Counted from the stretch's first letter, positions 18,128-27,454 are shown. The stretch: DNA of 64,000 nucleotides from Mycolicibacterium komossense (GCF_025822605.1 NZ_JACKTY010000048.1:1-64000); one strand, 5' to 3'. Numbers and translations are program-made. The notes: generated by a model not told the origin, from the sequence alone.

Positions 18128-19566
18128 GGAAACCGTTTCAGGCACCGTTCCTCGTCACCGAGCACGCCGATGCGGAATGCGTCGATGCGGGAGAAGCCCG
18201 CGGGCACGGGTTCGCCGTTGACATCGCCTGCGGCCAGGCCGTTGGTGAGCAGTCCGGCCACCGCCTCGTCGAGGTCGCCCGCGGTCAGGGCGACGGTATT
18301 GCCGTCGGGGGTGGTGACTTCCCTGGTCAACTTGGTGGTGGCCACCCCGGTCAGGCAGGCCGTGCGCAGGCCCGCTTCCGCGGTGTCCAGCGTCAGGCCG
18401 CCGTGCTGATGCTGGATCGCCATCATGAAGCGCGACATCAGCACCGAGTACGCCGTGTTGTCGCCGGAGAGCACCGAACTCTGGTCCTCCCCACCCGCGG
18501 CGCCGAGCTCTTCCAACCCGGGCAGGTCGACGGAGATGGTGTTGGTGGCCGGGCAGAACGATGCCGGCGGACTCGGCCGGGCGTCGGGGCAGGTTGCGGC
18601 CGAAGCGGCATCGAAGCTCAGCGTCGGAGGCCGCGCCGGAGTGAAGAGGCTGTTCATCGCATCGATGACCGCGCGCACCGACTCTTCGGACACCGGCCAT
18701 TCGCCCGTTTGATCCTGCTGCAGTTCGATGGGCAGGTCGCCGCGCCGTTGGGCGACTTCCTTGGCGTCGATCGCCGCGCACGCCGAGGCTCCGTCGGTGA
18801 AACCGAACTGGAACGCCGAGATCCGTTCGAACGCCGACCCGTGCTCGTCACCGCCGCCGACGTCCTCATCGCTGAGCAGGGGATCGCGGAACGAGATCAT
18901 GCTGGCCAGCAGGGTGTTGAGCCCGTCGCCCGTGCTCAGGGTGAATCGGCTGGAATTGCCCTCGGCGACCCAGCGCATGTACACACCGGCAAAACAGTCG
19001 GCCTGCTGTTCTCTGACCAGGGTCGGGGTACCGCGCTTGTTCAGGTTGGCCTGTTTCTGCACGGAATGGCCGTACTCGTGGGCCAGCACCATCGTGATCG
19101 CCATGTCGCCGTTCGCCCGCTGCAGCGCGGGGAAGAGTTCGCCGCGGTCCCAGCCGATCGACCGGTCCAGCGGGCAGAAGCCGGCGTTGACCAGCCCGTA
19201 GGTGCCCTCTTCGCAGAAGACCCCGTCGTAGCCGTTGGCGTCCCACGACAGCACCTTGTCGACGGGACTGAACTGGCCGGGGAACGCTTGGCTGTAGGCG
19301 GTTGCCCAGAACTCCTCGATATCGCTGACGGCCTCACCGCCGACGTGGTCGATCTGGCCGCCGTCCGTCCCGTCGACCTGGCGGGTCGCGGGCTTGGCGT
19401 CCGGTCGCAGACCGGTCGGACCGTCGACGGCTTGCATACCGGCCACCCTGAAGGGGTCGGCGAACATCGATACCGGTTTGCCCTCGAGGGTGGTCGAGCA
19501 GGACGCGAGGAGGCACACCGCGGCGGCGGCGAACAGTCGGCCCAGGTGTGGCAGATTCGACCGCAC
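18124..19566 (-). CDS. Lipoprotein neutral zinc metallopeptidase (YpfJ-like)
   Basis: A 480-residue exported protein. The N-terminus is a lipoprotein signal with lipobox LASC and lipidated Cys23. The zinc site is HEYGH at 163-167 with the third ligand likely Glu187 in EQQADCFAG, the pattern of the putative neutral zinc metallopeptidase family. Several Cys in the C-terminal half (TACLTG, ERCLKRF) suggest disulfides, fitting a location outside the membrane. The substrate is unknown. The GTG at 19566 has a purine-rich GAGGGGG about 8 nt upstream. It is convergent with the porin gene and upstream of dinG on the same strand, with a 58-bp gap. Confidence 0.85.
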   Translation of the reverse strand: MRSNLPHLGRLFAAAAVCLLASCSTTLEGKPVSMFADPFRVAGMQAVDGPTGLRPDAKPATRQVDGTDGGQIDHVGGEAVSDIEEFWATAYSQAFPGQFSPVDKVLSWDANGYDGVFCEEGTYGLVNAGFCPLDRSIGWDRGELFPALQRANGDMAITMVLAHEYGHSVQKQANLNKRGTPTLVREQQADCFAGVYMRWVAEGNSSRFTLSTGDGLNTLLASMISFRDPLLSDEDVGGGDEHGSAFERISAFQFGFTDGASACAAIDAKEVAQRRGDLPIELQQDQTGEWPVSEESVRAVIDAMNSLFTPARPPTLSFDAASAATCPDARPSPPASFCPATNTISVDLPGLEELGAAGGEDQSSVLSGDNTAYSVLMSRFMMAIQHQHGGLTLDTAEAGLRTACLTGVATTKLTREVTTPDGNTVALTAGDLDEAVAGLLTNGLAAGDVNGEPVPAGFSRIDAFRIGVLGDEERCLKRFP

Positions 19567-19626
19567 CGCTCGCCCCCTCTCGGATTCAGGTGGGATAGCC
19601 CCCAGCGTGTTGCCAGGATAGTGCCC

Positions 19627-21624
19627 TCACCCGCGCTCACTGTCGGTCTGCAACCGCTGCAGCGCCGAGCGGACCGCAGCGCCATCGGTGGTCGCCCAGA
19701 ACGGCGGCAGCGACGCTTTCAGATAGCCGCCGTAGCGTGCTGTGGCCATCCGCGAATCCAGCACGGCGACGACGCCCCTGTCATCGGCCCTGCGCAGTAA
19801 CCGGCCTGCGCCCTGGGCGAGCAGCAGCGCGGCGTGGCTGGCCGCCACCGCCATGAAGCCGTTGCCGCCGCGCGCGGCGATGGCGCGCTGTCTGGCGGTC
19901 AGCAGTGGATCGTCGGGCCGCGGGAACGGGATGCGGTCGATCAGCACCAGCGACAGTGACGGCCCGGGCACGTCGACGCCCTGCCACAGCGACAGCGTGC
20001 CGAACAGCGACGTCTCGGCGTCAGCGGCGAATTGCTCGACGAGTTCGGATGTGCTGTCGTCCCCTTGGCACAGCACCGGAGTGTCGAGGCGTTCACGCAT
20101 TGCCTCGGCCGCCGCCTTGGCTGCGCGCATCGACGAGAACAGCCCCAGAGTCCGCCCGCCCGCCGCGGTGATCAGCTCGGCGATCTCGTTCTGCTGTTCA
20201 GCCGAACCGCTGGCGTCGCGTCCCGGCGGCGGCAGGTGTGCGGCGACGTAGAGGATGCCCGATTTGGCGTGTTCGAACGGCGAACCGACATCGAGTCCAC
20301 GCCATTTCGGCGTTTTGCCTTCGGGTGAGGGGATGTTGAGTCCCCACGCCCAGGCCATCGCGTCGAACGATCCGCCGACTGTCAACGTCGCCGAGGTGAG
20401 CACCGCCGTCGCCTGCGAGAACAGCCGGCTGCGCAGCAGGCCGGCAACCGACAGCGGCGCCACCCGAAGCACCGGCCTGATCTGACCGCGGTTGTCTTCG
20501 TGGTCGAGCCACACGACGTCGTTCCGGTCGGCCAGCGCGGGCCCGTAGGAGATCAGGATCCGGTCGGCTGTGTCGTGTATTTCGGTGAGGCCGGAAACCG
20601 CTTCGGCGCGTGCTGCTGCGGCGGCGGGGTCGCCGGGGGACGGGTTGATCGACGTACGCGCGGAGTGGGCGGCGTCGCGCAGCGCCGTCAGGTACGTGGC
20701 CAGCTCTTCGTCGAGATGGTCGATGCGGCCCGGTTCGGCGTCGTGGATCGCGGAGGTGAACGTGGTCGACGCCGTGTCGAGTCGCTGGCTCAGCTCCGGG
20801 CCGATCAACCGGGTGGCGCGCCGCAGTGCCACCCCGAGCATTGCCGAGGTCAGCTCGGCGGTTGCCACGCCGGTGACCCGATCCGCCAACTCGTGGGCTT
20901 CGTCGATGACCAGGAGATCATGTTCGGGCAGCACCGAGGCATCGGCGATGGCGTCGATGGCCAGCAGAGCGTGATTGGTGACCACCACATCGGCGCGGCC
21001 GGCCTCCCCGCGCGCCTTCTCCGAGAAGCACTCGGTGCCGAACGGACAACGGGCCACCCCGATGCATTCCCTGGCCGAGACACTGACCTGGCCCCAGGCC
21101 CGGTCGGAGACGCCGGGTTTGACCTCGTCGCGGTCACCGCTGGTGGTTTCGTCGGCCCAGCTGGTCAACCGCTGGACCTCACGGCCGAGCGCACTTGCCG
21201 CGAATGGTTCGAACAGCTCCTCCTGAGAGGCCTCACCGCCCTGAGTCGGATCGACGTTCCCCGCCGATCCGTTGTGAATCTTGTTCAGGCACAAGTAGTT
21301 TCCGCGACCCTTCAGCAACGCGAAGCGAGGTGCCCGCGGCAGCGCGGCGGTGATGGCCTTCGCCAGCCGGGGCAGGTCGCGGTCGACCAGTTGGCGCTGC
21401 AGCGCGATCGTCGCGGTCGACACCACGACGGGGGTGCTGTCATGGGGCTCGCCCTTGGTGGCCTTGGCGATGGCGGGCACGAGGTAGGCCAGCGACTTCC
21501 CGGTGCCGGTGCCGGCCTGAACCGCGAGATGTTCGCCGGATTCGAAGGCCTTGGCGACGGCTTCGGCCATCGCGATCTGGCCGGTTCGCTCGCTGCCCCC
21601 GAGGGCGGCCACGGCGACGGCCAA
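19627..21624 (-). CDS. dinG: DinG-family ATP-dependent iron-sulfur DNA helicase
   Basis: An XPD/DinG-type superfamily 2 helicase. Walker A is AGTGTGKS (37-44), the DEAH box is IDEAHEL, and the iron-sulfur cysteines appear as one Cys in GNYLCLNK plus three in the ECIGVARCPFGTEC segment. Helicase motifs near the C-terminus include FGTLSLWQGVDVPG and QGAGRLLRR. It probably unwinds structured DNA during repair. It matches Rv1329c. The start is uncertain: no in-frame ATG or GTG exists between the TTG at 21624 and the upstream stop inside pncB1, although homology to the M. tuberculosis N-terminus seems to extend a few residues before this TTG. Confidence 0.92.
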   Translation of the reverse strand: MAVAVAALGGSERTGQIAMAEAVAKAFESGEHLAVQAGTGTGKSLAYLVPAIAKATKGEPHDSTPVVVSTATIALQRQLVDRDLPRLAKAITAALPRAPRFALLKGRGNYLCLNKIHNGSAGNVDPTQGGEASQEELFEPFAASALGREVQRLTSWADETTSGDRDEVKPGVSDRAWGQVSVSARECIGVARCPFGTECFSEKARGEAGRADVVVTNHALLAIDAIADASVLPEHDLLVIDEAHELADRVTGVATAELTSAMLGVALRRATRLIGPELSQRLDTASTTFTSAIHDAEPGRIDHLDEELATYLTALRDAAHSARTSINPSPGDPAAAAARAEAVSGLTEIHDTADRILISYGPALADRNDVVWLDHEDNRGQIRPVLRVAPLSVAGLLRSRLFSQATAVLTSATLTVGGSFDAMAWAWGLNIPSPEGKTPKWRGLDVGSPFEHAKSGILYVAAHLPPPGRDASGSAEQQNEIAELITAAGGRTLGLFSSMRAAKAAAEAMRERLDTPVLCQGDDSTSELVEQFAADAETSLFGTLSLWQGVDVPGPSLSLVLIDRIPFPRPDDPLLTARQRAIAARGGNGFMAVAASHAALLLAQGAGRLLRRADDRGVVAVLDSRMATARYGGYLKASLPPFWATTDGAAVRSALQRLQTDSERG

Positions 21625-21662
21625 CAGCTCGGTTACGGAGGTGTTTGACGTGATCGTCGTCC

Positions 21663-22949
21663 TTACGGTGCGATGAGGCGGGTCGGTATCGCGGGTTCAC
21701 CGTGGGAGAGCTTGAGCCCTTCCCACGGCACGCTTTTCAGGCCGCTGGCGACCAATGCCCTGGCGTCGGCGAGATCGCCGGCGAAGACCCGCTTGCCGTC
21801 GCGCACCATGGGTACGGTCACCACGCGTGACGGCTCGGCGATGTCCGGTCGCCGGCCGACGGGGTAGACGACCTCTTCGACGATCGTGCCCGTGGAGCGG
21901 GACAGCCGCACCGCCATCTTGGCGCCGCCGTGAGATTCCTTGTCGCTGCTGCGTTTCTGGACCGGGATACCGTCCACCTCGACCAGCTTGTAGACCATGT
22001 TCGCCGTCGGCGCCCCGGAACCGGTGACCAGTTTGGTGCCGACGCCGTAGCTGTCGACGGGTTCGGCGCGCAGGGCGGCGATCGAGTACTCGTCGAGGTC
22101 ACCCGACAGCACGATGGCAGTGTTGGTGGCGCCGAGGCTGTCGAGCTGTTGACGGACCTGACGGGTCAGCACACCCAGATCGCCTGAGTCGATGCGAACC
22201 GCACCCAGGTCGGGGCCGGCGGCCTCGACCGCGTTGGCGACACCGGTTGTTACGTCGTAGGTGTCCACCAGCAAGGTGGTGCCGACACCGAGCGCGGCCA
22301 CCTGCGCCTTGAACGCGGACAGCTCGTCGGGGCCTGTGGTGGTGGTGTGCAACATGGTGAAGGCGTGTGCACTGGTACCGAGCGCGGGCACCCCGTAGGT
22401 GCGTTTGGCCTCCAGGTTGGAGGTGCCGTCGAACCCGGCGATGTAGGCGGCCCTGGCGCAGGCGACCGCGGCCCGCTCATGGGTGCGACGCGATCCCATC
22501 TCGATCAGCGTGCGGCCCTCGGCGGCGCTGACCATGCGAGCGGCGGCCGAGGCGATGGCCGTGTCGTGGTTGAAGATCGACAGCGCCAGGGTTTCGAGCA
22601 GCACGCATTCGGCGAAGCTGCCGCGGACCGACAACACCGGTGACCCCGGGAAGTACAGTTCGCCTTCGGCATAGCCGTCGACGTCGCCGGTGAACTCGAA
22701 ATCCCGCAGGAATGCGAGGGTGTCGGAGTCGAGGAAGTCTGCCATCGAGTCCAGCTCGGCATCGTCAAACCTGAACTGCTGCAATGATTCCAAGAAGCGT
22801 CCTGGACCCGCGACCACACCGTAGCGCCGGCCGTCGGGCAGCCGGCGGGCGAAGAGTTCGAAGGTCGTCCGCCGGTGTGCCGTGCCATCGCGCAACGCCG
22901 CGGACAGCATGGTGATCTCGTATTTATCGGTCAGCAGGGCCACCGTCAC
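21663..22949 (-). CDS. pncB1: Nicotinate phosphoribosyltransferase
   Basis: Converts nicotinate and PRPP to nicotinate mononucleotide, the first step of the Preiss-Handler NAD salvage route. The 428-residue protein opens with LLTDKYEITML, has the phosphorylatable-His region EMGSRRTHERAA and the PRPP/phosphate-binding segments VDTYDVTTGV, IDSGDLG and SYGVGTKLVTGSGAP. It resembles PncB1 (Rv1330c) rather than PncB2. The GTG at 22949 has a TAATGT hexamer 7 nt upstream, suggesting a leaderless mRNA. It is followed 38 bp later by dinG on the same strand and is divergent from clpS. Confidence 0.94.
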   Translation of the reverse strand: MTVALLTDKYEITMLSAALRDGTAHRRTTFELFARRLPDGRRYGVVAGPGRFLESLQQFRFDDAELDSMADFLDSDTLAFLRDFEFTGDVDGYAEGELYFPGSPVLSVRGSFAECVLLETLALSIFNHDTAIASAAARMVSAAEGRTLIEMGSRRTHERAAVACARAAYIAGFDGTSNLEAKRTYGVPALGTSAHAFTMLHTTTTGPDELSAFKAQVAALGVGTTLLVDTYDVTTGVANAVEAAGPDLGAVRIDSGDLGVLTRQVRQQLDSLGATNTAIVLSGDLDEYSIAALRAEPVDSYGVGTKLVTGSGAPTANMVYKLVEVDGIPVQKRSSDKESHGGAKMAVRLSRSTGTIVEEVVYPVGRRPDIAEPSRVVTVPMVRDGKRVFAGDLADARALVASGLKSVPWEGLKLSHGEPAIPTRLIAP

Positions 22950-22956
22950 AGCGCAA

Positions 22957-22962
22957 ACATTA
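22957..22962 (-). promoter_or_regulatory. Leaderless-type -10 hexamer (TAATGT) before pncB1
   Basis: On the minus strand TAATGT, then 7 nt, then the GTG of pncB1. Confidence 0.55.
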
Positions 22963-23061
22963 CGGGTGACGAATCCGGCGAGGTACGAGACGGTGAGGAG
23001 CCCGTCGATCGGATTGGGCCCGAGTCGGCGGCAGGCTGGTTTCAGCGTGACGAAACCTCGG

Positions 23062-23067
23062 TATCCT
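23062..23067 (+). promoter_or_regulatory. Leaderless-type -10 hexamer (TATCCT) before clpS
   Basis: TATCCT lies 7 nt before the ATG at 23075, and no Shine-Dalgarno sequence is visible. Confidence 0.6.
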
Positions 23068-23074
23068 TACCCCC

Positions 23075-23377
23075 ATGGCTGCGCCAGCAGAGACCAAGCC
23101 CGGGTCCGCGGGGCAACGGAGTTCCGACCCGTCGGTGGCCACGCAACGGCCGTGGGTGACGATCGTCTGGGACGATCCGGTCAACTTGATGAATTACGTG
23201 ACGTACATCTTGCAAAAGCTGTTCGGCTACGACGAACCGAAGGCCACCGAGCTGATGCTGCAAGTTCACAACGAAGGCAAGGCCGTCGTGTCGTCGGGTA
23301 CCAGGGAATCCATGGAGGTCGACGTCACCAAGCTGCACGCCGCCGGTTTGTGGGCGACGATGCAGCAAGATCGCTGA
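23075..23377 (+). CDS. clpS: ATP-dependent Clp protease adaptor ClpS
   Basis: A 100-residue adaptor that brings N-degron substrates to ClpC1/ClpP. It has a flexible N-terminal tail (about 1-25), then the core [15 protein letters not shown], whose Asp-Asp-Pro and Asn belong to the N-degron pocket, and the VHNEGKAVV helix with the conserved His. The C-terminal [10 protein letters not shown] is typical. It matches Rv1331 and starts a same-strand run of genes (clpS, DUF2017, P1 peptidase, rhomboid, murI) with short gaps or overlaps. Confidence 0.96.
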   Translation: MAAPAETKPGSAGQRSSDPSVATQRPWVTIVWDDPVNLMNYVTYILQKLFGYDEPKATELMLQVHNEGKAVVSSGTRESMEVDVTKLHAAGLWATMQQDR

Positions 23378-23408
23378 CCGGGACAGACGGGGTAATCAGG
23401 GCTTAACA

Positions 23409-23999
23409 GTGCGCAAATGGAAGCGGGTAGACACCGCCAGCGGCCCGCGTTTCCGTTCCACCCTCGATCCCCACGAAGCAGCTCTACTGCACAACATGGT
23501 CACCTCGATGGTGGGCATGCTCGACGACCGGGAGGCTGCGGCGCCGTCGGATGAGTTGGAGCAGATCACCGGGATCCGGACCGGCAACGCAACGCCTCCC
23601 GAGGACGCCACGATGAGCCGGCTCCTGCCGGATTTCTTCCGCCCGCAGAACAATGACCACCCCGCAGGGTCGGCCGCGGCCGACAGCCTCAACAGTGCGC
23701 TGCGAAGCCTGCACGAACCAGAGATCATCGACGCCAAACGCGAAGCCGCGCGGCGGCTACTGGACACCTGCCCCAAGGGTGGCGGCAAGTTCGAGCTGAC
23801 CGAGGACGACGCCAACGCGTGGGTCGCCAGCGTCAACGACGTCCGGCTGGCACTGGGCAGCATGCTGGGTATGGGCCCCGACGGTCCTGACCGGCTGCCG
23901 CCGGAGCACCCGATGGCCGGCCATCTCGACGTCTACCAATGGCTGACGGTGCTGCAGGAGTATCTGGTCCTGGGTCTGATGGGTAAGCCGATCCGATGA
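23409..23999 (+). CDS. DUF2017 protein
   Basis: A 196-residue acidic, helical protein conserved next to clpS in actinobacteria and equivalent to Rv1332. It begins MRKWKRV and carries the family signatures EAALLHNM near the N-terminus, RLLPDFF, and NDVRLALG with VYQWLTVLQEYL near the C-terminus. No catalytic motif is visible. The constant linkage to clpS hints at a role in regulated proteolysis, but this is inference. The start is GTG 23409, 31 bp after clpS, and the stop overlaps the next ATG as ATGA. Confidence 0.88.
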   Translation: MRKWKRVDTASGPRFRSTLDPHEAALLHNMVTSMVGMLDDREAAAPSDELEQITGIRTGNATPPEDATMSRLLPDFFRPQNNDHPAGSAAADSLNSALRSLHEPEIIDAKREAARRLLDTCPKGGGKFELTEDDANAWVASVNDVRLALGSMLGMGPDGPDRLPPEHPMAGHLDVYQWLTVLQEYLVLGLMGKPIR

Positions 24000-25018
24000 C
24001 CGGCGCGATTACCGACGTCGCGGGAATCCTTGTCGGACATCATCATCGGCTCGATCCCGACGCCACCCTCGGCTCCGGCTGGGCGTGTGGCAGCACCGTT
24101 GTGCTCACCCCGCCCGGCACGACGGGTGCCGTCGATGTCCGCGGAGGTGCACCAGGTAGCCGGGAGACCGACCTGCTCGATCCGGCCAACAGCGTGCGTT
24201 ACGTGGACGCCGTCCTGCTCACCGGCGGCAGCGCGTACGGACTGGCCGCGGCCGACGGCGTGATGGGCTGGCTCGAAGAACAGGGCCGCGGGGTGGCGAT
24301 GGACGGTGGTCTGGTGCCGATCGTGCCCGGGGCGGTCATCTTCGACCTGCCTGTCGGCGGTTGGCAGTGTCGCCCGAGCGCGGAATTCGGCCGCGCGGCA
24401 GCCGAGGCCGCCAGTGTCGATTTCGCGGTGGGAACGGTCGGGGCCGGGGTGGGCGCCCGCGCCGGAGTGCTCAAGGGTGGACTCGGCACTGCGTCGATCA
24501 CGCTTGATATCGGCGTCACCGTCGGCGCTGTCGTCGCGGTGAATTCGGCGGGAAATGTCGTGGATCCCGTGACGGGTCTGCCGTGGATGGCACACCTGAT
24601 CCGAGAGTTCGGGCTGCTGCCGCCCCCGGTTGAGCAGATCGAGGTGTTCGCCGAGCTCGAGCGCGCGGACAGCCCACTGAACACCACGATCGCGGTGGTG
24701 GCCACCGATGCTGCGCTGAGCCCGGCGGCGTGCAAGCGAATGGCGATAGCCGCGCACGACGGGCTGGCGCACGCCATTCGTCCCGCGCACACCCCGCTGG
24801 ACGGGGACACGGTGTTCGCGCTGTCGACCGGCGCGGTCGAGGTGGAGCCGTTTGCCGACACCCCCTCTTCGTTGTCGCCGGAGACCAAGTTGGTGGCCAA
24901 GATCGGTGCCGCCGCCGCGGACTGTCTGGCGATCGCCGTTCTGGCCGGGGTGTTCGCCGCCGAATCGATCGCCGGAATACCGACCTACCGCGGCATGCTG
25001 CCCGGCGCATTCGCGTAG
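23996..25018 (+). CDS. P1 family (DmpA/OAT fold) N-terminal-nucleophile peptidase
   Basis: A 340-residue self-processing hydrolase of the DmpA aminopeptidase superfamily, equivalent to Rv1333. Family segments are TDVAGILVGHHH at the N-terminus, LLTGGSAYGLAAADGVM, the GTVGAGVGARAGVLKGG loop, and the presumed autocleavage site before Thr in LNTTIAVVATD near residue 228. Cleavage would create two subunits with an N-terminal Thr nucleophile. The physiological substrate is unknown. It is translationally coupled to the DUF2017 gene. In M. tuberculosis mec, cysO and cysM follow this gene; here the next gene is the rhomboid. Confidence 0.88.
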   Translation: MTGAITDVAGILVGHHHRLDPDATLGSGWACGSTVVLTPPGTTGAVDVRGGAPGSRETDLLDPANSVRYVDAVLLTGGSAYGLAAADGVMGWLEEQGRGVAMDGGLVPIVPGAVIFDLPVGGWQCRPSAEFGRAAAEAASVDFAVGTVGAGVGARAGVLKGGLGTASITLDIGVTVGAVVAVNSAGNVVDPVTGLPWMAHLIREFGLLPPPVEQIEVFAELERADSPLNTTIAVVATDAALSPAACKRMAIAAHDGLAHAIRPAHTPLDGDTVFALSTGAVEVEPFADTPSSLSPETKLVAKIGAAAADCLAIAVLAGVFAAESIAGIPTYRGMLPGAFA

Positions 25019-25094
25019 GTGGCTGCTTGCGCCGGTAGCCTGGACCAAGCGGAAGACGCTTTGGAAGGGCAGCTATGGGCATCACGGGTCGGGC

Positions 25095-25763
25095 ATGAGT
25101 GCCCCCGGGTATTCGGCCAAGTCGGCGCCGCAGTCGAAGAAGCGGCCGGTGTGGATGGTCGGCGGCGCCACCATCATCACGTTCGTCGCGCTGCTCTACA
25201 TCATCGAAGCCTGGGATCAGGTGACCGGTGAGCATCTGGAAAATAACGGCATCCGGCCGCTGGAGACCGACGGCCTGACGGGCATCCTCGTCGCGCCGCT
25301 GCTGCATGCCAATTGGGGACACCTCGTCGCGAACACCGTGCCGGCACTGGTGCTCGGCTTCCTCGTGACGCTGGCCGGAATGTCGCGGTTCATCTGGGCG
25401 ACCGTGATCATCTGGATCTTCGGTGGCTTTGGTACCTGGCTGATCGGCAACGTCGGCGCCCCACCCGGAGTGGAGACCAATCACATCGGTGCCTCCGGCC
25501 TGATCTTCGGCTGGCTGACGTTTCTCGTCGTGTTCGGCTTTTTCACCCGGCATGCCTGGCAGATCGTGGTCGGTATCGTCGTGCTCTTCGTCTACGGTGG
25601 CATCCTGTGGGGCGCGTTGCCCGGCACCTTCGGGGTGTCCTGGCAGGGCCACCTGTGCGGCGGAATCGCCGGTGTCGTCGCCGCCTATCTGTTGGCCGGC
25701 CCCGAACGCAAAGCGCGTGAGAAGCACCGGACCCCCACCCCGCTGCCGTACTACAAGTCATGA
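25095..25763 (+). CDS. Rhomboid family intramembrane serine protease
   Basis: A 222-residue membrane protein with about six transmembrane helices. The nucleophile is the Ser of IGASGLIFG and the catalytic His is in SWQGHLCGG; the upstream LLHANWGHL loop is also rhomboid-typical. It corresponds to Rv1337. The ATG at 25095 is chosen because the upstream part of the same open frame lies inside the peptidase gene. An out-of-frame ATG at 25076 (MGITGRA then stop) is not used. The stop overlaps murI as ATGA, so a membrane protease and a peptidoglycan precursor enzyme are coupled. Substrates are unknown. Confidence 0.9.
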   Translation: MSAPGYSAKSAPQSKKRPVWMVGGATIITFVALLYIIEAWDQVTGEHLENNGIRPLETDGLTGILVAPLLHANWGHLVANTVPALVLGFLVTLAGMSRFIWATVIIWIFGGFGTWLIGNVGAPPGVETNHIGASGLIFGWLTFLVVFGFFTRHAWQIVVGIVVLFVYGGILWGALPGTFGVSWQGHLCGGIAGVVAAYLLAGPERKAREKHRTPTPLPYYKS

Positions 25764-26590
25764 AGCTCGCGCCAGACGCCCTGAGCCCGATCGGAGTGTT
25801 CGACTCCGGCGTCGGGGGATTGACGGTCGCGCGCTCGATCATCGACCAATTGCCCGACGAAGAGATGATCTACGTCGGCGATACCGGTAACGGTCCGTAC
25901 GGCCCACTGCCGATCGCCGAGATCCGCTCGCATGCGCTGGCGATCATGGACGATCTCGTCGCCCGCGGTGTCAAGGCTCTCGTCATCGCGTGCAACTCGG
26001 CGTCGGCGGCCTGCTTGCGCGATGCGCGGGAGCGCTACGACGTCCCGGTCATCGAGGTCATCCTGCCTGCGGTCCGCCGGGCGGTGGCCACCACCCGCAG
26101 CGGGCGCATCGGGGTGATCGGCACTCAGGCGACGGTGACGTCCCGCGCCTACCAGGACGCGTTCGCGGCCGCCCGCGATACGGAGATCACCGCGGTGGCC
26201 TGCCCGCGGTTCGTCGATTTCGTCGAGCGCGGCATCACCAGCGGGCGCCAGGTGCTCGGACTGGCCGAGGGGTACCTCGAGCCGCTGCAGCGCGTCGGCG
26301 TCGACACCCTGGTGCTGGGCTGTACGCATTACCCGCTGCTGTCCGGTCTGATCCAGCTCGCGATGGGCGAGAACGTCACCCTGGTCTCGAGTGCGGAAGA
26401 GACGGCGAAGGATCTTCTGCGGGTGCTCAGCGAGCAGGACCTGTTGCGGCCGCATGGTTCGCCGACACCGGTGCGCCTCTTCGAAGCAACCGGCGATCCC
26501 GACGCTTTCACCACACTGGCCGGCCGCTTTCTCGGCCCGGCGATCACCCGAGTTGCGCCAGTTCACAGCCACGTTGGCGCGCAGCAGTAA
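25760..26590 (+). CDS. murI: Glutamate racemase
   Basis: Makes D-glutamate for peptidoglycan stem peptides. The 276-residue protein has the N-terminal [11 protein letters not shown], the two catalytic cysteines Cys78 (IACNSAS) and Cys188 (LGCTHYPLL), and the [10 protein letters not shown] loop. Length and motifs are normal. It matches Rv1338 and probably belongs to the clpS-starting transcript, ending at the hairpin directly after its stop codon. Confidence 0.96.
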   Translation: MKLAPDALSPIGVFDSGVGGLTVARSIIDQLPDEEMIYVGDTGNGPYGPLPIAEIRSHALAIMDDLVARGVKALVIACNSASAACLRDARERYDVPVIEVILPAVRRAVATTRSGRIGVIGTQATVTSRAYQDAFAAARDTEITAVACPRFVDFVERGITSGRQVLGLAEGYLEPLQRVGVDTLVLGCTHYPLLSGLIQLAMGENVTLVSSAEETAKDLLRVLSEQDLLRPHGSPTPVRLFEATGDPDAFTTLAGRFLGPAITRVAPVHSHVGAQQ

Positions 26591-26592
26591 TC

Positions 26593-26611
26593 CTGGCGAA
26601 TGTTTCGCCAG
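26593..26611 (+). terminator. Stem-loop after murI
   Basis: CTGGCGAA and TTCGCCAG form a perfect 8-bp stem with the 3-nt loop TGT, starting 2 nt after the murI stop. The nearest T-run (TTTT) is about 12 nt further on, so this is a weak or factor-assisted terminator. Confidence 0.5.
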
Positions 26612-26652
26612 TGAATGCTCTGATGTTTTCGCACGAGTGATATGGGGCATGG

Positions 26653-26658
26653 CAAGCT
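26653..26658 (+). promoter_or_regulatory. Possible leaderless -10 hexamer (CAAGCT)
   Basis: CAAGCT is 7 nt upstream of the GTG at 26666 and favours that start over the ATG at 26642. Confidence 0.4.
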
Positions 26659-26665
26659 AGTGACT

Positions 26666-27433
26666 GTGCGAATCACCGTGCTCGGCTGCTCCGGCAGTGT
26701 CGTCGGCCCCGATTCGCCTGCCTCCGGCTATCTGCTGAGCGCGCCGGACACTCCACCGCTGGTGATCGACTTCGGCGGCGGTGTCCTGGGTGCCCTGCAA
26801 CGTCACGCCGACCCCGGCGAGGTTCAGGTGCTGCTCTCGCATTTGCACGCCGACCACTGCCTCGATTTGCCCGGTCTCTTCGTGTGGCGGCGCTACCACC
26901 CGAACCCGCCGGTGGGCCGGGCGATGATGTACGGCCCGAGCGACACCTGGGCGCGGTTGGCCGCGGCGTCGTCACCCGAGGGCGGCGAGTTCGACGATTT
27001 CCGCGACATCTTCGATGTCCGGCACTGGGAGGACGGGAGAGCTGTCACGTTCGGCACGCTGACCGTCGAGCCGCGGCTGGTCTCGCATCCCACTGAGTCC
27101 TATGGCATGCGCTTCACCGACCCGTCCGGCGCCGTGCTGGTGTACAGCGGTGACACCGGAATCTGCGATTCGGTGGTCGATCTGGCCCGCGGTGCCGACG
27201 TCTTTCTTTGCGAGGCGTCTTGGACGCACGCCGCCGATCGTCCGCAGAACGTGCATCTCTCGGGCACCGAGGCCGGTCAGATCGCCGCCAAGGCCGGGGT
27301 GGCGGAGTTGCTACTCACCCACATTCCGCCGTGGACGTCCCGCGAGGATGTCATCAGCGAAGCGAAGGCCGAGTTCGACGGTCCGGTGCGGGCCGTGGTG
27401 TGCGGTGAAACGTTCGAGGTACGAGCCGCCTGA
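26666..27433 (+). CDS. Metallo-beta-lactamase-fold cyclic nucleotide phosphodiesterase
   Basis: A 255-residue metallo-hydrolase starting MRITVLGCSGS. The binuclear metal motif is H59-L-H61-A-D63-H64 (LSHLHADHCLDLPG), with later ligands in YSGDTGICD and LLTHIPPWT. It matches Rv1339, reported as an atypical class II cAMP phosphodiesterase in M. tuberculosis. With the cyclase at 3462-5078 the window therefore holds a cAMP maker and a probable cAMP breaker. GTG 26666 gives the family N-terminus; the ATG at 26642 would add eight residues. It is followed 33 bp later by rph. Confidence 0.88.
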   Translation: MRITVLGCSGSVVGPDSPASGYLLSAPDTPPLVIDFGGGVLGALQRHADPGEVQVLLSHLHADHCLDLPGLFVWRRYHPNPPVGRAMMYGPSDTWARLAAASSPEGGEFDDFRDIFDVRHWEDGRAVTFGTLTVEPRLVSHPTESYGMRFTDPSGAVLVYSGDTGICDSVVDLARGADVFLCEASWTHAADRPQNVHLSGTEAGQIAAKAGVAELLLTHIPPWTSREDVISEAKAEFDGPVRAVVCGETFEVRAA

Positions 27434-27454
27434 GCTGTTGTCACCCCACCTCGT

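Noticed and set aside
22250-22480. Thr/Pro-rich minus-strand frame inside pncB1
   Set aside because: It is another frame of a clear pncB1 gene with no independent start signal.
25076-25099. Mini-frame starting at ATG 25076 before the rhomboid gene
   Set aside because: Seven codons with no aromatic, Cys or regulatory codon run and no downstream hairpin; probably chance.
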